A DNA stretch of 64,000 nucleotides from NCBI GenBank assembly GCA_945643635.1, contig CALZFC010000248.1, positions 4,579,501-4,643,500 on the forward strand. Reading direction: 5' to 3'. Positions 46,766 through 58,315 of the stretch are shown in pieces. Both the position numbers and the translations under genes were made by a program. Under the pieces are notes generated by a model. It did no database searches. It was not told the DNA's origin and saw nothing but the letters and a program-made list of their open reading frames with translations. Position 1 is the first letter of the stretch. Every line of letters starts with the position of its first letter. This DNA is from Allodiplogaster sudhausi. Lineage: Eukaryota > Nematoda > Chromadorea > Rhabditida > Diplogasteridae.

Positions 46766-49232
46766 ATGGCCGGTGGAATGATTCGTCTGAACGTGCCGAA
46801 ATTGGCTGATCTGAAGAATCGATTGGAGTCACCAAAAGTCTTGATCGCCGGTCTGAATTGGTAGGTGACATCTAAAGAAAATATAAGTTTGTTATTCAGG
46901 TTGTTCTATGTTTATGTGTTTTGTTTTAAGGGAACCATGCACCGAATGATGCTGCAGAAGTACAATGGTACCATTTTAACGCGCGCACTCAAATATTTGG
47001 CCCATCTTTTGATAAGAGAACGTGTGAAATAGCAGGTCGCAAAAGCTACAGTAAAAAATTTTCGTTGAATGTGAACGTGCGCGAGAACTGAAACAGAGAG
47101 GCAGAGCTAAAATCCCTAATTCCTCCCCCCCCCCTTTAGGGCCTAAAATCTCGTCCCGGCCCGGCCCGCAGTTTTATGGCCCTTGAATTTTGAGCTCGGC
47201 CGGCCCGGGCCCTCGAAATTTGGGCCCGACCGGCCCGATTATTAAAAAATGTCAAATTCCAATTTTTAATTCGTCATTTTCTTAGCGAAACTTACTTCTT
47301 TTAACTTCCCGTTCAAAAAGCTTCTCATTCATTTAATTCTGAGGCGGAATACGAATCTTGAACTTCAAAATTACTCATGATCAACAAGAGTTCGGTCGGT
47401 CATGAGCATGTTCGCTAGCATATTTTCAAAAAACCGGCCCAATCGGGCCCAGGGTCGAGCCCTAGGTTGGGCCCGGCCCTGGGCCCGATTGCCCCCCCTC
47501 CCTTACAGGGCCTTGGAAATTTGGGCCGGCCGGCCCTTGTGCCCGGGCCGGGCTTGCATCTCTGTGCCTGGTTCAATGCATATAGTACATATGTATATAC
47601 ATACATTGAACCATGCAAGCTGAATGAAACCACATTGCCATAATTATACTACATATTACTCTAAAAATTAACGAAATCTGAAACTTGATGTGCCTTATCC
47701 ATCGCAATTACACTTTTCATCTTTTACTGTTCATCCGATTATTGCAGGCACTTGGATGTGGGATCTGCATGCTCAGACCGTACATTTAATGTGAAGAAGT
47801 TGTCCGTCTAGATGTACTGCAACTCGAAGAGCAAGGATACAAATTGGAACTGCGACTGCAGCATAACGTTCACTCTTCTGGCGCAAAATGGCAATAAGCC
47901 GCACTCCTTAACGGTTGGTAAACTTTAGGGAGCCCATGCATCAACATTTTGTTACCGCTGAACAGGGATCCTCTCTTACTCTTTAATCGTGCAAGGTAAA
48001 TTAATGATTTTAGCTCTTCCTCTCTGTTTCAGTGCTGGAACACCTTCACATTCAAGGAAAATAGCATAAAAAACTCCTCGTTTATAAACTGGGAAGACGT
48101 CCTCAATCCGGAGAAGGGCTTCATCAGAGAGGATGGCGGAATTGTTATCGAAGCTGCTGTCACCGTCAGGAATGTCATCGGCGTACAGTAAGCTGTTTCT
48201 TTTCATATTAAAATTTATGATGTTTAAATTGGCAATTCCATTATACACACATTCTCAACTTTGCAAAACAAAATATCTGTCTTGTTATATCGTACGGATA
48301 TAATCGCAACAGACTCTCATCGTAGATCAACTCCACTCTGCGACTTCACAGCCCCGCAGCCGAACATCACCGATGTTGTTCTCCTCATCGGAGACAAGCG
48401 CCTTCACGTCGGAAAGCAGGTCGTTTTTGCCTACTAGTTAAATATTAATTGTTTTCTGCATTTTAAATCTTATTTTACAATGCTGGAATAATTATATTAC
48501 TCAGTAAGACTATAAAGATATTTAATTATAATATCTCAAAAGAGGCAATTTTACATTTTAAGTTCCTCTCTGCCTTCTCGCCCATCTTCTACGCGAAGTT
48601 CTATAAGGACCCTACGGAGGTGGAAAAGGAGGAGATCAAGCTTGACAAAGTCGTCTTTGAAGAATTCGTTGAGCTTCTCCACGTCATCTACCCAACTCGC
48701 AAAGCGGTCACAGGTTAAAAAAAAAGAAATTTATTGACTAAATTATATAAAATAAAGAAGTACAATACTGATTTAATAGTTGTGGTCAGACTTGTTAGTT
48801 CATTTCATTCTAGCCGAGACGGTCGAGTGCCTTCTCCGCCTCGGGGACAGATTCATGATGGAAGTCGTGATGCGAGAGTGCACTAATTGCCTTTGTGGAC
48901 CGGAGGGCAACCGAATTCCATTCGAGACGAAGCTTCTTTACGCCGATAAGTACCGACTTGGACGTGTTCAGGTACGTTAAATATTATTTTTTTAATATCG
49001 GGATCTGCAAAATAATATACAATAACTTTGCTTTCAATATTGCACTATCAATAAGGTGTATAATTATTTTGTGTACTTTCTGTTCCGCTGCCTGGAATCG
49101 CTAAAGACGGTCGAGGAAGTAATGGCGCTGAAGGGAAGACGTGAATATGGCGAGTTCTCGAGCGATATGAAGGCTGCACTCTTCGAGAGGGTGTCCATTC
49201 TCACCTGCTCAGAAGCATCTCAGTGTTCCTGA
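46766..49232 (+). pseudogene. MATH-BTB copy B with several lesions
   Basis: Exons 46766-46860, 47748-47913, 48033-48187, 48326-48419, 48563-48713, 48814-48971 and 49083-49232 follow the same seven-exon plan as copies C and D. Lesions: an in-frame TAG at 47809-47811 in the MATH domain (TCTAGATG where copy A has TCTACATG), and loss of the AG acceptor before exon 7 (CTG in place of CAG). The BTB part (NITDVVLLIGDKRLHVGKQ, FVELLHVIYPTRKAV) is otherwise open. Intron 1 is expanded by an inverted MATH exon 3 fragment and a truncated hAT MITE. Confidence 0.8.
47062..47564. mobile_element. Inverted MATH exon fragment plus truncated hAT MITE
   Basis: 47062-47120 is the reverse complement of the intron 2/exon 3 border of a MATH gene, including TCTCTGTTTCAG and TTCTCGCGCACGTTCACA. 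From about 47131 to 47564 follows a GC-rich element sharing the AT-rich middle and right TIR (reverse complement CAGAGATGCAAGCCCGG) of the element at 39408. Its left TIR is missing, so a rearrangement joined the two pieces. Confidence 0.7.
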
Positions 49233-49658
49233 TTCCTCTTTCTCTCTTTCTCTCTCTCTCTCTATCTCTCTTTCTCTCGTGATCGCTGTTGTCCCCTCCC
49301 TGTCCATCTCTGTTACTTCTCTTACTCCATCTTGTTCTCTCTTAATCAATCTTTCTCTCCTTCTAGTCCTATTGAAAAAATTGGAGAGTTCATAACCATA
49401 CAATTTGTAGTTGTTATGAGAGGATACGAATTCGATGGTCCCATTCGATAAACAATCAATGTTTCTGTCTGTAGTCGCGATAACTTATATGGTCGTCTTT
49501 CCACGACTGGCAGTCTTCTTACTGATTTGTTGAACTGCATTAGTTTGGTAGCTAATTGGGCTGTAGCTTCATCAGTTCATCACAGGCCGATTCAGTATAT
49601 TTATCTTTGAAGCCTTTTAGCCAAATTGAAGAGGTCAATTTCATGTTTTGCCGAAGCC

Positions 49659-51997
49659 ATGGACGGTCGTGTGATTCGTCTGGACGTGCCGAAGTTGGCC
49701 GAGCTGAAGGAGCTCGTTGAGTCGCCAAGAATCTGGATCGCCAATCTACCTTGGTAACGCTGCTTTTAAATATTACAGGCAATATAAACGAAAGATGAAG
49801 GCTGGGGCGTTCTATCTAGTGATATATATAATTCATATTATGTACATACATACATGTACATATTTGCTTTCGTATTCATACATTTAGTAGCCTTTGCTGG
49901 GGTGTTATATATGTACATACAGTCACGCCCAACATTTCAGGTACATAGATTAATTAGATTAATTAGATTAATCTAAATAATCTCAATTGATTTTTCAGCG
50001 CATATGGCGCATTTCAATAGAGTTTTGAAGTTAATCTAGACTAATTCGACGCGATTAAACACGTTGGTAACAGTATTTTCTCAAAATAAGTTGACATTTA
50101 CGAGAAAATTCACATTTTAGCTAGAAACCCATTCGAAAAATGCAGCGCATTGCACATGTAATGCAGCACATTGCGCACCATTTTCAAACGGGTTTCTGGC
50201 TAAAATGTTAATTTTCTCGTTAATGTCAACTTATTTTGAGAAAATACTGTTACCAACGTGTCTAATAGCGTCGAATTAGTCTAAATTAACCTCAAAACTC
50301 TATTGAAATGCGCTGAAAAATCAATTGAGATTATTTAGATTAATCTAATTAATCTAATTAATCTATGTACCTGAAATGTTGGGCGGGACTGTATGTATGT
50401 ATATGCATACATATATGTGCCACCGAATTCTAACATTTAGCAGTTTAGTAGCCCTTGCTGTTCCCTTGATTTAAATCCGTTTCAAAATCAACAATTCAAA
50501 ACCATTGCAGGCACATGTCTGTGAAATCTGAATGCTCAGCACGTACTGCTAATGTGAAGGCGTTGTACGTGTTCATCCACTACAACTCGGATAGCAAATG
50601 TAGTAATTGGAGATGTGACAGCGCTATAACCTTAACTCTTCTGGCGCAAAAGGCCAACCATAAGCCGTACTCCAAGACGGTTCGTGAGCATTAGATATCC
50701 CATGCATCAACATATCATATCACAGTCACTCTCTAACCATGCAAGGTAAAGTAGGGAATTTCGCTCTGTTTCTCTTTTTCAGTTCTCGAGAACGTTCACA
50801 TCCAATGAAGACAACCAAGCAATCTCGTTCATGAACTGGGACGACGTTCTCAACCCGGAGAAGGGCTTTGTCAGAGAAGATGGCGGAATTGTCATCGAGG
50901 CTTCGATTACCGTCAAGGAGGTCATCGGCGTGCAGTAAGTTCTCTCTTCTCTTTTTTATTTTAATGTTGTATAAATTACAAAATTAATGATACTAACTCA
51001 ATCTTGCAAGAGAAAATACATATCTAGCTTGCTTTCCTTGCTACATCGCCCGGAAATATAAGTTTCAATGTATTCGCAACAGGATCTATTCTTAGATCAA
51101 CTCCCCTCAACGACTTCACAGCCCCTAAGGTGAACATCACCGATGTTGTTCTAATCGTCGGAGATAAGCAGCTTCACGTCGGAAAGCAGGTGGTCTTTGC
51201 CTTCAGATAAATATCTCTTGTTTGCTACACATTAAATCAGATTTATAATGCTGGAATCGTTTTCCAGATATATTTATATTACTCAGTCAGACCATACAAA
51301 GAGATAAAAAAAGAATGTATAATATCTTAAAAGATGCAATTTTACCGTTTGAGATCCTGTCTACGTTCTCGTCCATCTTCTACGAGAAGTTCTACAAGGA
51401 CCCTGAGGTGATGGACAAGGTGGAGATCAAGCTTGACAATGTCGACTTCGATGAGTTTGTTGAGCTGCTCCACGTCATTTACCCAACTCGCAAACCTGTC
51501 ACAGGTAAAAATATTAATTAATATATACATCACTCCGAGGTTATAATTGTAACCACGGATTAATTCTAGAAGAGACGATCGAGTGCCTCCTCCGGCTCGG
51601 GGACAGATTCAAAATGGAAGTTGTGATGTGCGAGTGCATTCAGTTCCTCTGTGGACCGGAGAGCAATTTAATTCCATTCGAGAAAAAGCTTCTTTACGCC
51701 GATAAATACGGCCTTGAGCGAGTTCAGGCATGTTTTGGCCTTCTTTTATTATTAAGAACATACTTTGAAATTCTTTTTTTTTTTGTATCAACATCTGTAA
51801 TATCCTAAACAATGGCTGTTTTAGTATCACATAATAAGAGCGTGTATGATTATTTAATATCTTTTCAGTTCCTCTGTCTGGAATCGCTGAAGACGGTCGA
51901 AGAAGTGATGGCGCTGAAGGGAAAGAGTGAATACGGCGAGTTCTCGAGTGAGATGAAGGCAGCGCTGCTCGAGAGGATCTTCCAGATCACATGCTAA
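49659..51997 (+). CDS. MATH-BTB protein (copy C, intact)
   Basis: Exons 49659-49753, 50511-50679, 50783-50934, 51096-51189, 51354-51504, 51570-51727 and 51869-51997, all in agreeing phases, about 315 residues. MATH domain: HYNSDSKCSNWRCD, FSRTFTSNEDNQ and NWDDVLNPEKGFVREDGGIV. BTB: NITDVVLIVGDKQLHVGKQ, then FVELLHVIYPTRKPV. The C-terminal BACK-like part ends at a TAA without the EASQC tail of copies B and D. Intron 6 starts with GC, as in copy D. Probable Cullin-3 adaptor by family. The start Met matches the MDGRVIRLDVPKL block of all copies. Confidence 0.88.
49920..50391. mobile_element. Long-TIR Tc1/mariner-like MITE in intron 1 of copy C
   Basis: A near-perfect foldback of about 472 bp: arms of more than 200 bp start CAGTCACGCCCAACATTTCA and the right arm's complement starts CAGTCCCGCCCAACATTTCA, flanked by TA on both sides. 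The arms diverge only at scattered positions (for example an extra CATATGGCG at the left). There is no coding capacity. It lies wholly inside the intron, so splicing should remove it. Confidence 0.9.
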
Positions 51998-53326
51998 GAA
52001 GTTTCGCGGTGTCCCTGATCCCTCGTCATTTCTCTCTCTATCTCTTTCTCTTTTTTTTCTCAATTTTCCCTATCTCCCTCTTCTTGTCTCTTTCTCACTC
52101 TCTGTATCTCTTTCTGAGTTGTATGAAAAATTTGGGGGGCTGTTGCTAGGGAGGCATTTATGAATCTCTGGGACAACAATTTAAGTTGTTGTTGTGATGT
52201 GAAGATATAAATTCCATGGTCCCATTCGATAACCAATCCATATTTTTGCTGTCTGTGGTCGTGATAAATTCATAACAGATCAGAAAAAAAACGTTTTCAA
52301 TCTTTATTCACTTTCGGTAATTATTCTTGTGTGGGCATGCACGATAACTTGACGCCAGACTTTAAATCTCAGAATGCCGCAACTCTGGAACCTTTGAAGC
52401 TGCCTTCACATTTCCGGCTGCTTTATATTAGATACAATAACGAAGGAGTAACTTGGAACTTGAATCATATTCAATCGAAAGTATCTTATAAGGCACGACA
52501 AATGTGTGATCAAAAGTACATATATATTTTGTTTTCATTTCTCACACAAATATTACATATGTGCGCATGTATGTATGTACATACATTCCTATTTTCAGAC
52601 ACAGTTTAAGCAAGCAAGAAAGGTAAGAAAAGACGTTAGGGCATGAGAAAGAAAGGAGGAGACGAGAAGACCGAGATGAAGAGAGAAACAATCAGACAAG
52701 AGGTGATGAGAAGAATGAGAAAGAGAGGGGAGACAGAAAGGAGAGAGAGAGAGAGAGAGAGAGAGTTGCGGGATACCAGCAAGTGCTGGCTGCCCTTTGT
52801 TATGTCACCTCTGAGAGAATGTATAGAAGCAGCTGAACTGTTAAAGAGTGTCTAGAACATTCGCCCGCCAAAGCACGATTGTACATTTCTCTCTTTTCTT
52901 CTTGTATTCTTTGATTACGACTATAAGGTTGAATTTCCCAAGTTTGAGATACAACTTTGATAAAATCAAGTCTGAAGACAACAATATCGTCGTTCCTTGT
53001 CATCGCTGGAATTCGGTGCAGATCACGTTCTTTGTGCACCACTCTCTCTTTCTCTCTTTCTCTCTCTCTTTCTCTCTCTCTCTTTTTCTCTCTCTCTTTC
53101 CCTCTCTTTCTGTCTCTCTTTCTCTCTCTCTTTCTCTCTCTCTCTTTTTCTCTCTCTCTTTCCCTCTCTTTCTGTCTCTCTTTCTCTCTCTCTCCCTCTC
53201 TCTTTCTCTATCCCTCTGAAGAAGAGGGTAGTTATGTGCAGGGAGTGGGCTCTCGTCTTGTTGATGAAAATGACAATTTTGAATAGCGCAGGGAAATTTA
53301 GTGTCTCCAAAGGAAGTATTCGTAGA
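51998..53326. other. Intergenic with TC/GA tracts
   Basis: Holds GA tracts (about 52660-52765) and a TC tract at 53041-53215 built from two copies of a roughly 77-bp TC/TTTTC pattern. A plus-strand frame at 52331-52510 has no recognised motif. Confidence 0.5.
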
Positions 53327-53435
53327 ATGTCGCCGCGGGGAGCCGCATCCCCCAAGCGCGTTTACTACGGCGTCGAGTTCTTCGACGGCAGCGAGTGGAC
53401 GGACGGAAAAGGGAGCGATTCCGGGCTCTTTCGTG
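53327..53435 (+). CDS. Possible CAP-Gly-like exon
   Basis: A frame starting MSPRGAASPKR continues VYYGVEFFDGSEWTDGKG and SDSGLFRG before a GTATG donor at 53436. The spacing of GVE...DGKGSD-G recalls the CAP-Gly core (GVEL...GKNDGS-G), a microtubule or peptide-tail binding module. No downstream exon carrying the remainder was found, so it may be a fragment. Confidence 0.3.
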
Positions 53436-55881
53436 GTATGCGAGCAAAAGGAGCGTAGTTATTTACAAGTAAACGATTAACCGTCATTCTATTGTAATTC
53501 CGAAATGCCAAATTTTGTTGAGAAAGTAAACGCACCAAAACAATTTCCTTTCACATTTTGCACTAGATTGTGATGCAACGAGGACACACGGTTGAGTCGA
53601 CGGTGACTCGGCTAGATGTCGCTGAATACGGCCATCGCCATCAACTACACCGCCGTCGCTTTCTAGCCATCTTTGAAATGTGTCATGGGTAATAACATCG
53701 AATTAAGTATGTGCGTCCCAAAGTGACGATTTGAGGAAAATTGAATAAAAGAATTTTGAAATACTCAATGACGCTAATTCCACCTCCCCCAACTCTGCGG
53801 TGATAACGAGACTCTACGTACTTTCCATCAATTCGACGAGCAAACACCATATATCGAAGACATGAAATGAACAACTCAATAAAGTCGCCTGTTTGCATCT
53901 TTCAACTTGCGGTCTTGGTATGCAGTAAATAATTTGAGCGACTACAGCTAGGAAAGGAAGGGAATTACCAGACTGAACTCTGATGAACAAATTTGCATAT
54001 TACTGAGATGGAAAGCTCTTCTGTGGTAGCCGGTTAGAAAGGGCGTCCAGAGATCTGATGACCTGTGAAGGGATGGCCAGAAGGAAAGAAGGGAGGGAAA
54101 GACCTTCTGTGATAGGAGGAAAAGATGAGACGCTTCACGAGACGAGCAGCTACAGAAGGTGACCGGAGGCGTGTGCTGGTCTTGAAGGGCGGACGGGTCT
54201 CACACTGGATCCGGCTGGAGCACCAGATGGACAAGACTGGAAGGACGACGGGATCCGTCATTGAATCCGACTTGGAGCTACTCGATTTAAGAGGGCTCTG
54301 ATGGCTCTCCAGTGGGCGGAGGAGGTGGGCTACCTGAAGAAGGAGGAGGAGGACTACCGGAGGGAGGAGGAGCCGGGTTTGGGGGGGGGAACGGCTGTCA
54401 GATGTGCGAGGAGCCGGGTTGCCGAATGGGGAGGAGTCGGATTACCAGAGGGCGGAGGAGAGAGATTGCCCGAGGGGTATGGAGGGGACTGTTCGAGGGG
54501 GGAGTAGGTCAGCCAGATCCGTGAGGGCGAGGAGGACCTGATGGGCGACGGGCAACCGAGAGCGCTGCCAGCAAGTGCTCGGGAGCGAGACGAGCAGAAG
54601 CTGAGTACAGGCGGAAGACATCCAGCTTTTAATTGAATTTAAATGTCGATTTCCCTGCTTTCCTGGGATTAGAAGGCATCTTTTCTTCGCAAAACTGCGT
54701 GAATAAAAATGCCATCTATAGAAAAAATATACTTAGCTTCCGGGCCATATCGAATAAGAGTAGATAAGTCACAAGTAGAACTAAGAATTCTCATTGTCGG
54801 TTTTGCTCCAGAATTCTTAGTACGCTACTTTTATTCGATCCGGGCAGGATGTAAAATAGCTTGCATTTTTAGGTGTGCGAAGAAAACATCCCTTCTGATT
54901 TCTAATAAAAGCAATTGATTTTATTAGACTTTAAAAAGTTAATACTATGCAAATTAATGCAAATTAACAAATGCATGTAACATGGCATGCAATTAGAATG
55001 CAGCAATAATTTATGTAATAAAAAAATTGTATGAAAGTGGACTACGCCTAAGCCGAAAAAAGTGTGATATTTCGAAGGGCCTGTATCTCGGGCCCCAGGG
55101 GTCGTTGAGGCCTAATCTTTTTTTTTTGATCGACTTGCTGACGTACCACGGAACGAAAAGTTACGTTGACCTGGGCAAAGACTATATAATAAACCCAGGA
55201 AAACTACAAATTGCCTAGGCCAAAACCCAGAAGATAGCTTCAGTTGCTCGCTTCGCTCGCAGCGACACCAAACGGTACAGGACGAAGCCGGAAAGGATCA
55301 GAAATTCCACTCATCGAGAGGTAGCAACCGACATACCTTTAAAAAAATAAACTAAGTCAATTTGAGTTCTCATTCGAAAATTCCGGAAAGCCAAAAATTG
55401 AATAAATTTTCAGACATCACGACTAAAACTTCACAAGGCGTGCTATTTCGGAGTTTCGAAATAGAGAAAAGTGCAAAAGATTCTCAAAACAACAGGCTTC
55501 AGAAATTTAAATTTCATAAAATTGTTAGGAAATTATCGTAAGAATTATCCGAAACAGCGTAAAATAAATGACCTTTTCGGACGTTTGTTCACAATATCAA
55601 AAAAGGTGCAGTTTACTCATATTGCACTTGAATCCTATTTCTTTTCTGCATAGACAAATGAGGTTTAATGTGAAATCTTCATCGCCAAATCTTTTCGGGC
55701 ACTTCTCCTCATCACTTCCTCCGTTTTCCACCAACTCAACTGGTCGGCTCTCCGGCAGCTCTCTCACCTGGCCCGTTTTTCTCTGCTTGCCTCCCTAAAT
55801 TTTCACGCCTATTTCCCAATCGTAATTGCTTGTCCTCACTTCACTCCTACCATTCCATAATCCCTTAGTCCTACCAATATC

Positions 55882-55973
55882 TCTTATTATATGACTTCCC
55901 AAAGTAAATCTCAATGGAACATAAATATTTTAATGTTCCATTTAGATTTACTTTGGGAAGTCATATAATAAGA
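55882..55973. repeat. 41-bp stem hairpin
   Basis: Left arm 55882-55922 and right arm 55933-55973 pair with a single mismatch around a 10-base AT loop. The outer part TCATATAATAAGA is then repeated directly at 55975-55988. It could be a MITE core or a small-RNA precursor. Confidence 0.7.
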
Positions 55974-56679
55974 AGTCATATAATAAGAGATTAGTCATCC
56001 TTATTCCTATAATAATAAAACTGATGAAAATCGTCGAAACCTCTTCAGGCAATGCGGAAGAAACCATCTTCGCTCCCAATTCCAAGGGCAGTTTGCAATC
56101 GCCTCCTGGCCAGTCGCAATCACCAGGTTTCTATTGAAGACGATTAATAATTCAATATCTTTACAGAGAGAGGTACGCGAGTTGCTGATTGTGAGGGTTC
56201 CACCAATTTCTAATACCCTCTCCCTCCTTCCCTTTCGCATGCTCTGTCTCACTATCTCTTTCTCTCACTCTCTGACTGTTCTCCTCTTTCTCCTCTCTCT
56301 CTCTCTCTCACTCTGACTGTTCTCCTCTCTCTCCTCTCTCTCTCACTCTCTGAATGTTCTCCTCTCTCTCCTCTTTCTCTCTCTCTCACTCTCTGACTGT
56401 TCTCCCCTAACTCTGATCTCTATTTTCAGCTCATTCTGGTGCCCCAATTCTCTCTTTCTCTCACAACCTACTCTTCTCTCTCCCTTCCCCGCCCCTCTCT
56501 CTTTGTACTCCCCCCATTCTATCCGTTGTTATCTCTATATCCACTCCCTATTTCTTTCTCTCTTTCTCTACTGGTTCACTTTCCCTCTTTATGATCCGCC
56601 TACTGGTCTCTCCTCTCCCTCTCTTTCCTTCTCTCTCTCTCTCTCTCTTTCTCTCTTTCTTCTCTCTCTCCTATCTTTC

Positions 56680-56841
56680 TCTCTCTTAATTCTCTTTCCC
56701 TTGCAGTTCCGTCTTCTGTCTCGTCTCCTCTCTCCGCTCCTTCACTCTCCTCTCTCTCTCTCCTCTCTTTCTCTCTCTTAATTCTCTTTCCCTTTCAGTT
56801 CCGTCTACTGTCTCGTCCCCTCTCTCCGCTCCTTCACTCTC

Positions 56842-56873
<32 letters not shown>

Positions 56874-57057
56874 CTCTCTCTCTCCTCTCTCTCACTCTCT
56901 GTCTCTCTCTTTCTCTTTTCTAATTTGATTTCCCTTACATTTCCGTCTTCTATCTCGTCTCCTCTCTCTCCGCTCCTTCACTATCCTCTCTCTCCGCTCC
57001 TTTACTCTACTCTCTCTCCGCTCCTTCACTCTCCTCTCTCTCCGCTCCTTCACTCTC

Positions 57058-57090
<33 letters not shown>

Positions 57091-57208
57091 CTCTTTCCTA
57101 ATTCTCTTTCTCTTACAGTTCCGTCTTCTGTCTCATCTCCTCTCTCTCCACTCCTACACTCTCCTCTCTCTCGCTCTCTCCTCGCTCTCTCTCCTTTCCT
57201 CTCCTCTC

Positions 57209-57249
<41 letters not shown>

Positions 57250-57311
57250 CATAATTCTCTTTCCCTTACAGATCCGTTTTCTGTCTCGTCTTCTCTCTCT
57301 CCGCTCCTTCA

Positions 57312-57343
<32 letters not shown>

Positions 57344-57385
57344 CGCTCCTTCACTCTCCTCTCTCTCTCTCTCTCCGCTCCTTCA

Positions 57386-57423
<38 letters not shown>

Positions 57424-57527
57424 CTATATTCTCTCTCTCTCTCCCTCTCTCTCTCTCTTTCTCTTTCCTAATTCTCTTTCCCCTTGCAGTTCCGTCTTCT
57501 GTCTCGTCTCCTCTCTCCGTTGCTTCA

Positions 57528-57563
<36 letters not shown>

Positions 57564-57895
57564 CTCTCTCCTCTCTCTCTCCTCTCTTTCTCTCTCTTAA
57601 TTCACTTTCCCTTTCAGTTCCGTCTTCTGTCTCGTCTCATCTCTCCGCTCCTTCACTTTCCTGTCTCTCTCTCTCTCTCTATTCTCTTTATTCTCTCTCT
57701 CTCTCACTCTCTCTCTTTCTCTTCTCTTATTTGCTTTCCCTTACAGTTCCGTCTTCTATCTCGTCTCCTCTCTCTCCGCTCCTTCACTCTCCTCTCCCTC
57801 GCTGTCTCCTCACTCTCTCTCTCTCTCTTTCCTAATTCTCTTTCCCTTACAGTTTCGTCTTCTGTCTCGTCTCCTCTATCTCCGCTCCTTCACTC
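56680..57895 (+). repeat. Pyrimidine array repeating a splice-acceptor-like unit
   Basis: About nine copies of a unit centred on TTCCCTTACAGTTCCGTC then TTCTGTCTCGTCTCC and CTCCGCTCCTTCACTCTCC, separated by TC tracts of varied length. Copies are near 56704, 56796, 56936, 57117, 57270, 57487, 57615, 57744 and 57850. Most keep a CAG after a pyrimidine run. The unit strand matches the gene that follows at 58.3 kb. Confidence 0.85.
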
Positions 57896-58315
57896 TCCTT
57901 CAGCTGGCGTTCTCCCTCTTCCTTCAGCCAATCACAGACGGCTTTCCATCCGACAGAATCAAACGCGCTCCAAACAATGACATTGTATGTAGTGCAATTT
58001 TCAAAAAGACGGCCAAAAAAGTAGACTGAACATAACACAATACCGCGGCAATTTACAAGTGCATTTCTCGAGTGTAATGCTAAATACAGGCTTTTTCCAT
58101 GTAGTTGAAGTTATGCGCCCTATGAAATATCCTGAATTGCTCGTGTGCGTCATTGGACTGTGATTAGTTTTCTTTAAAAGAAAGAAATGTTTACAGAATC
58201 TGATGAGGTTTATATGCAGTTAGCCCAATATGTTGAATGGCATGATACCGCATGAAAGCTCCCTGTGAAGGCTTTTTTTAAATTGTTATTTTTAATAATA
58301 ATACCTCCTTTATAG

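Larger units (their letters stand above)
53436..57895. other. Intergenic; low complexity, hairpins, no secure gene
   Basis: 54300-54510 is GGA-rich and gives Gly-rich or, on the minus strand, Pro-rich frames. A diverged foldback lies at about 54737-54848. A short strong hairpin is at 55882-55973. From about 56230 to 57895 the DNA is almost all pyrimidine. Confidence 0.5.

Noticed and set aside
52848..53219. Long Ser/Leu-rich frames
   Set aside because: Translation of the TC tract at 53041-53215; all frames stay open because the repeat lacks stop codons.
56503..57354. Frames across the TC-rich array
   Set aside because: Low-complexity reading of pyrimidine repeats in both strands; more likely non-coding.
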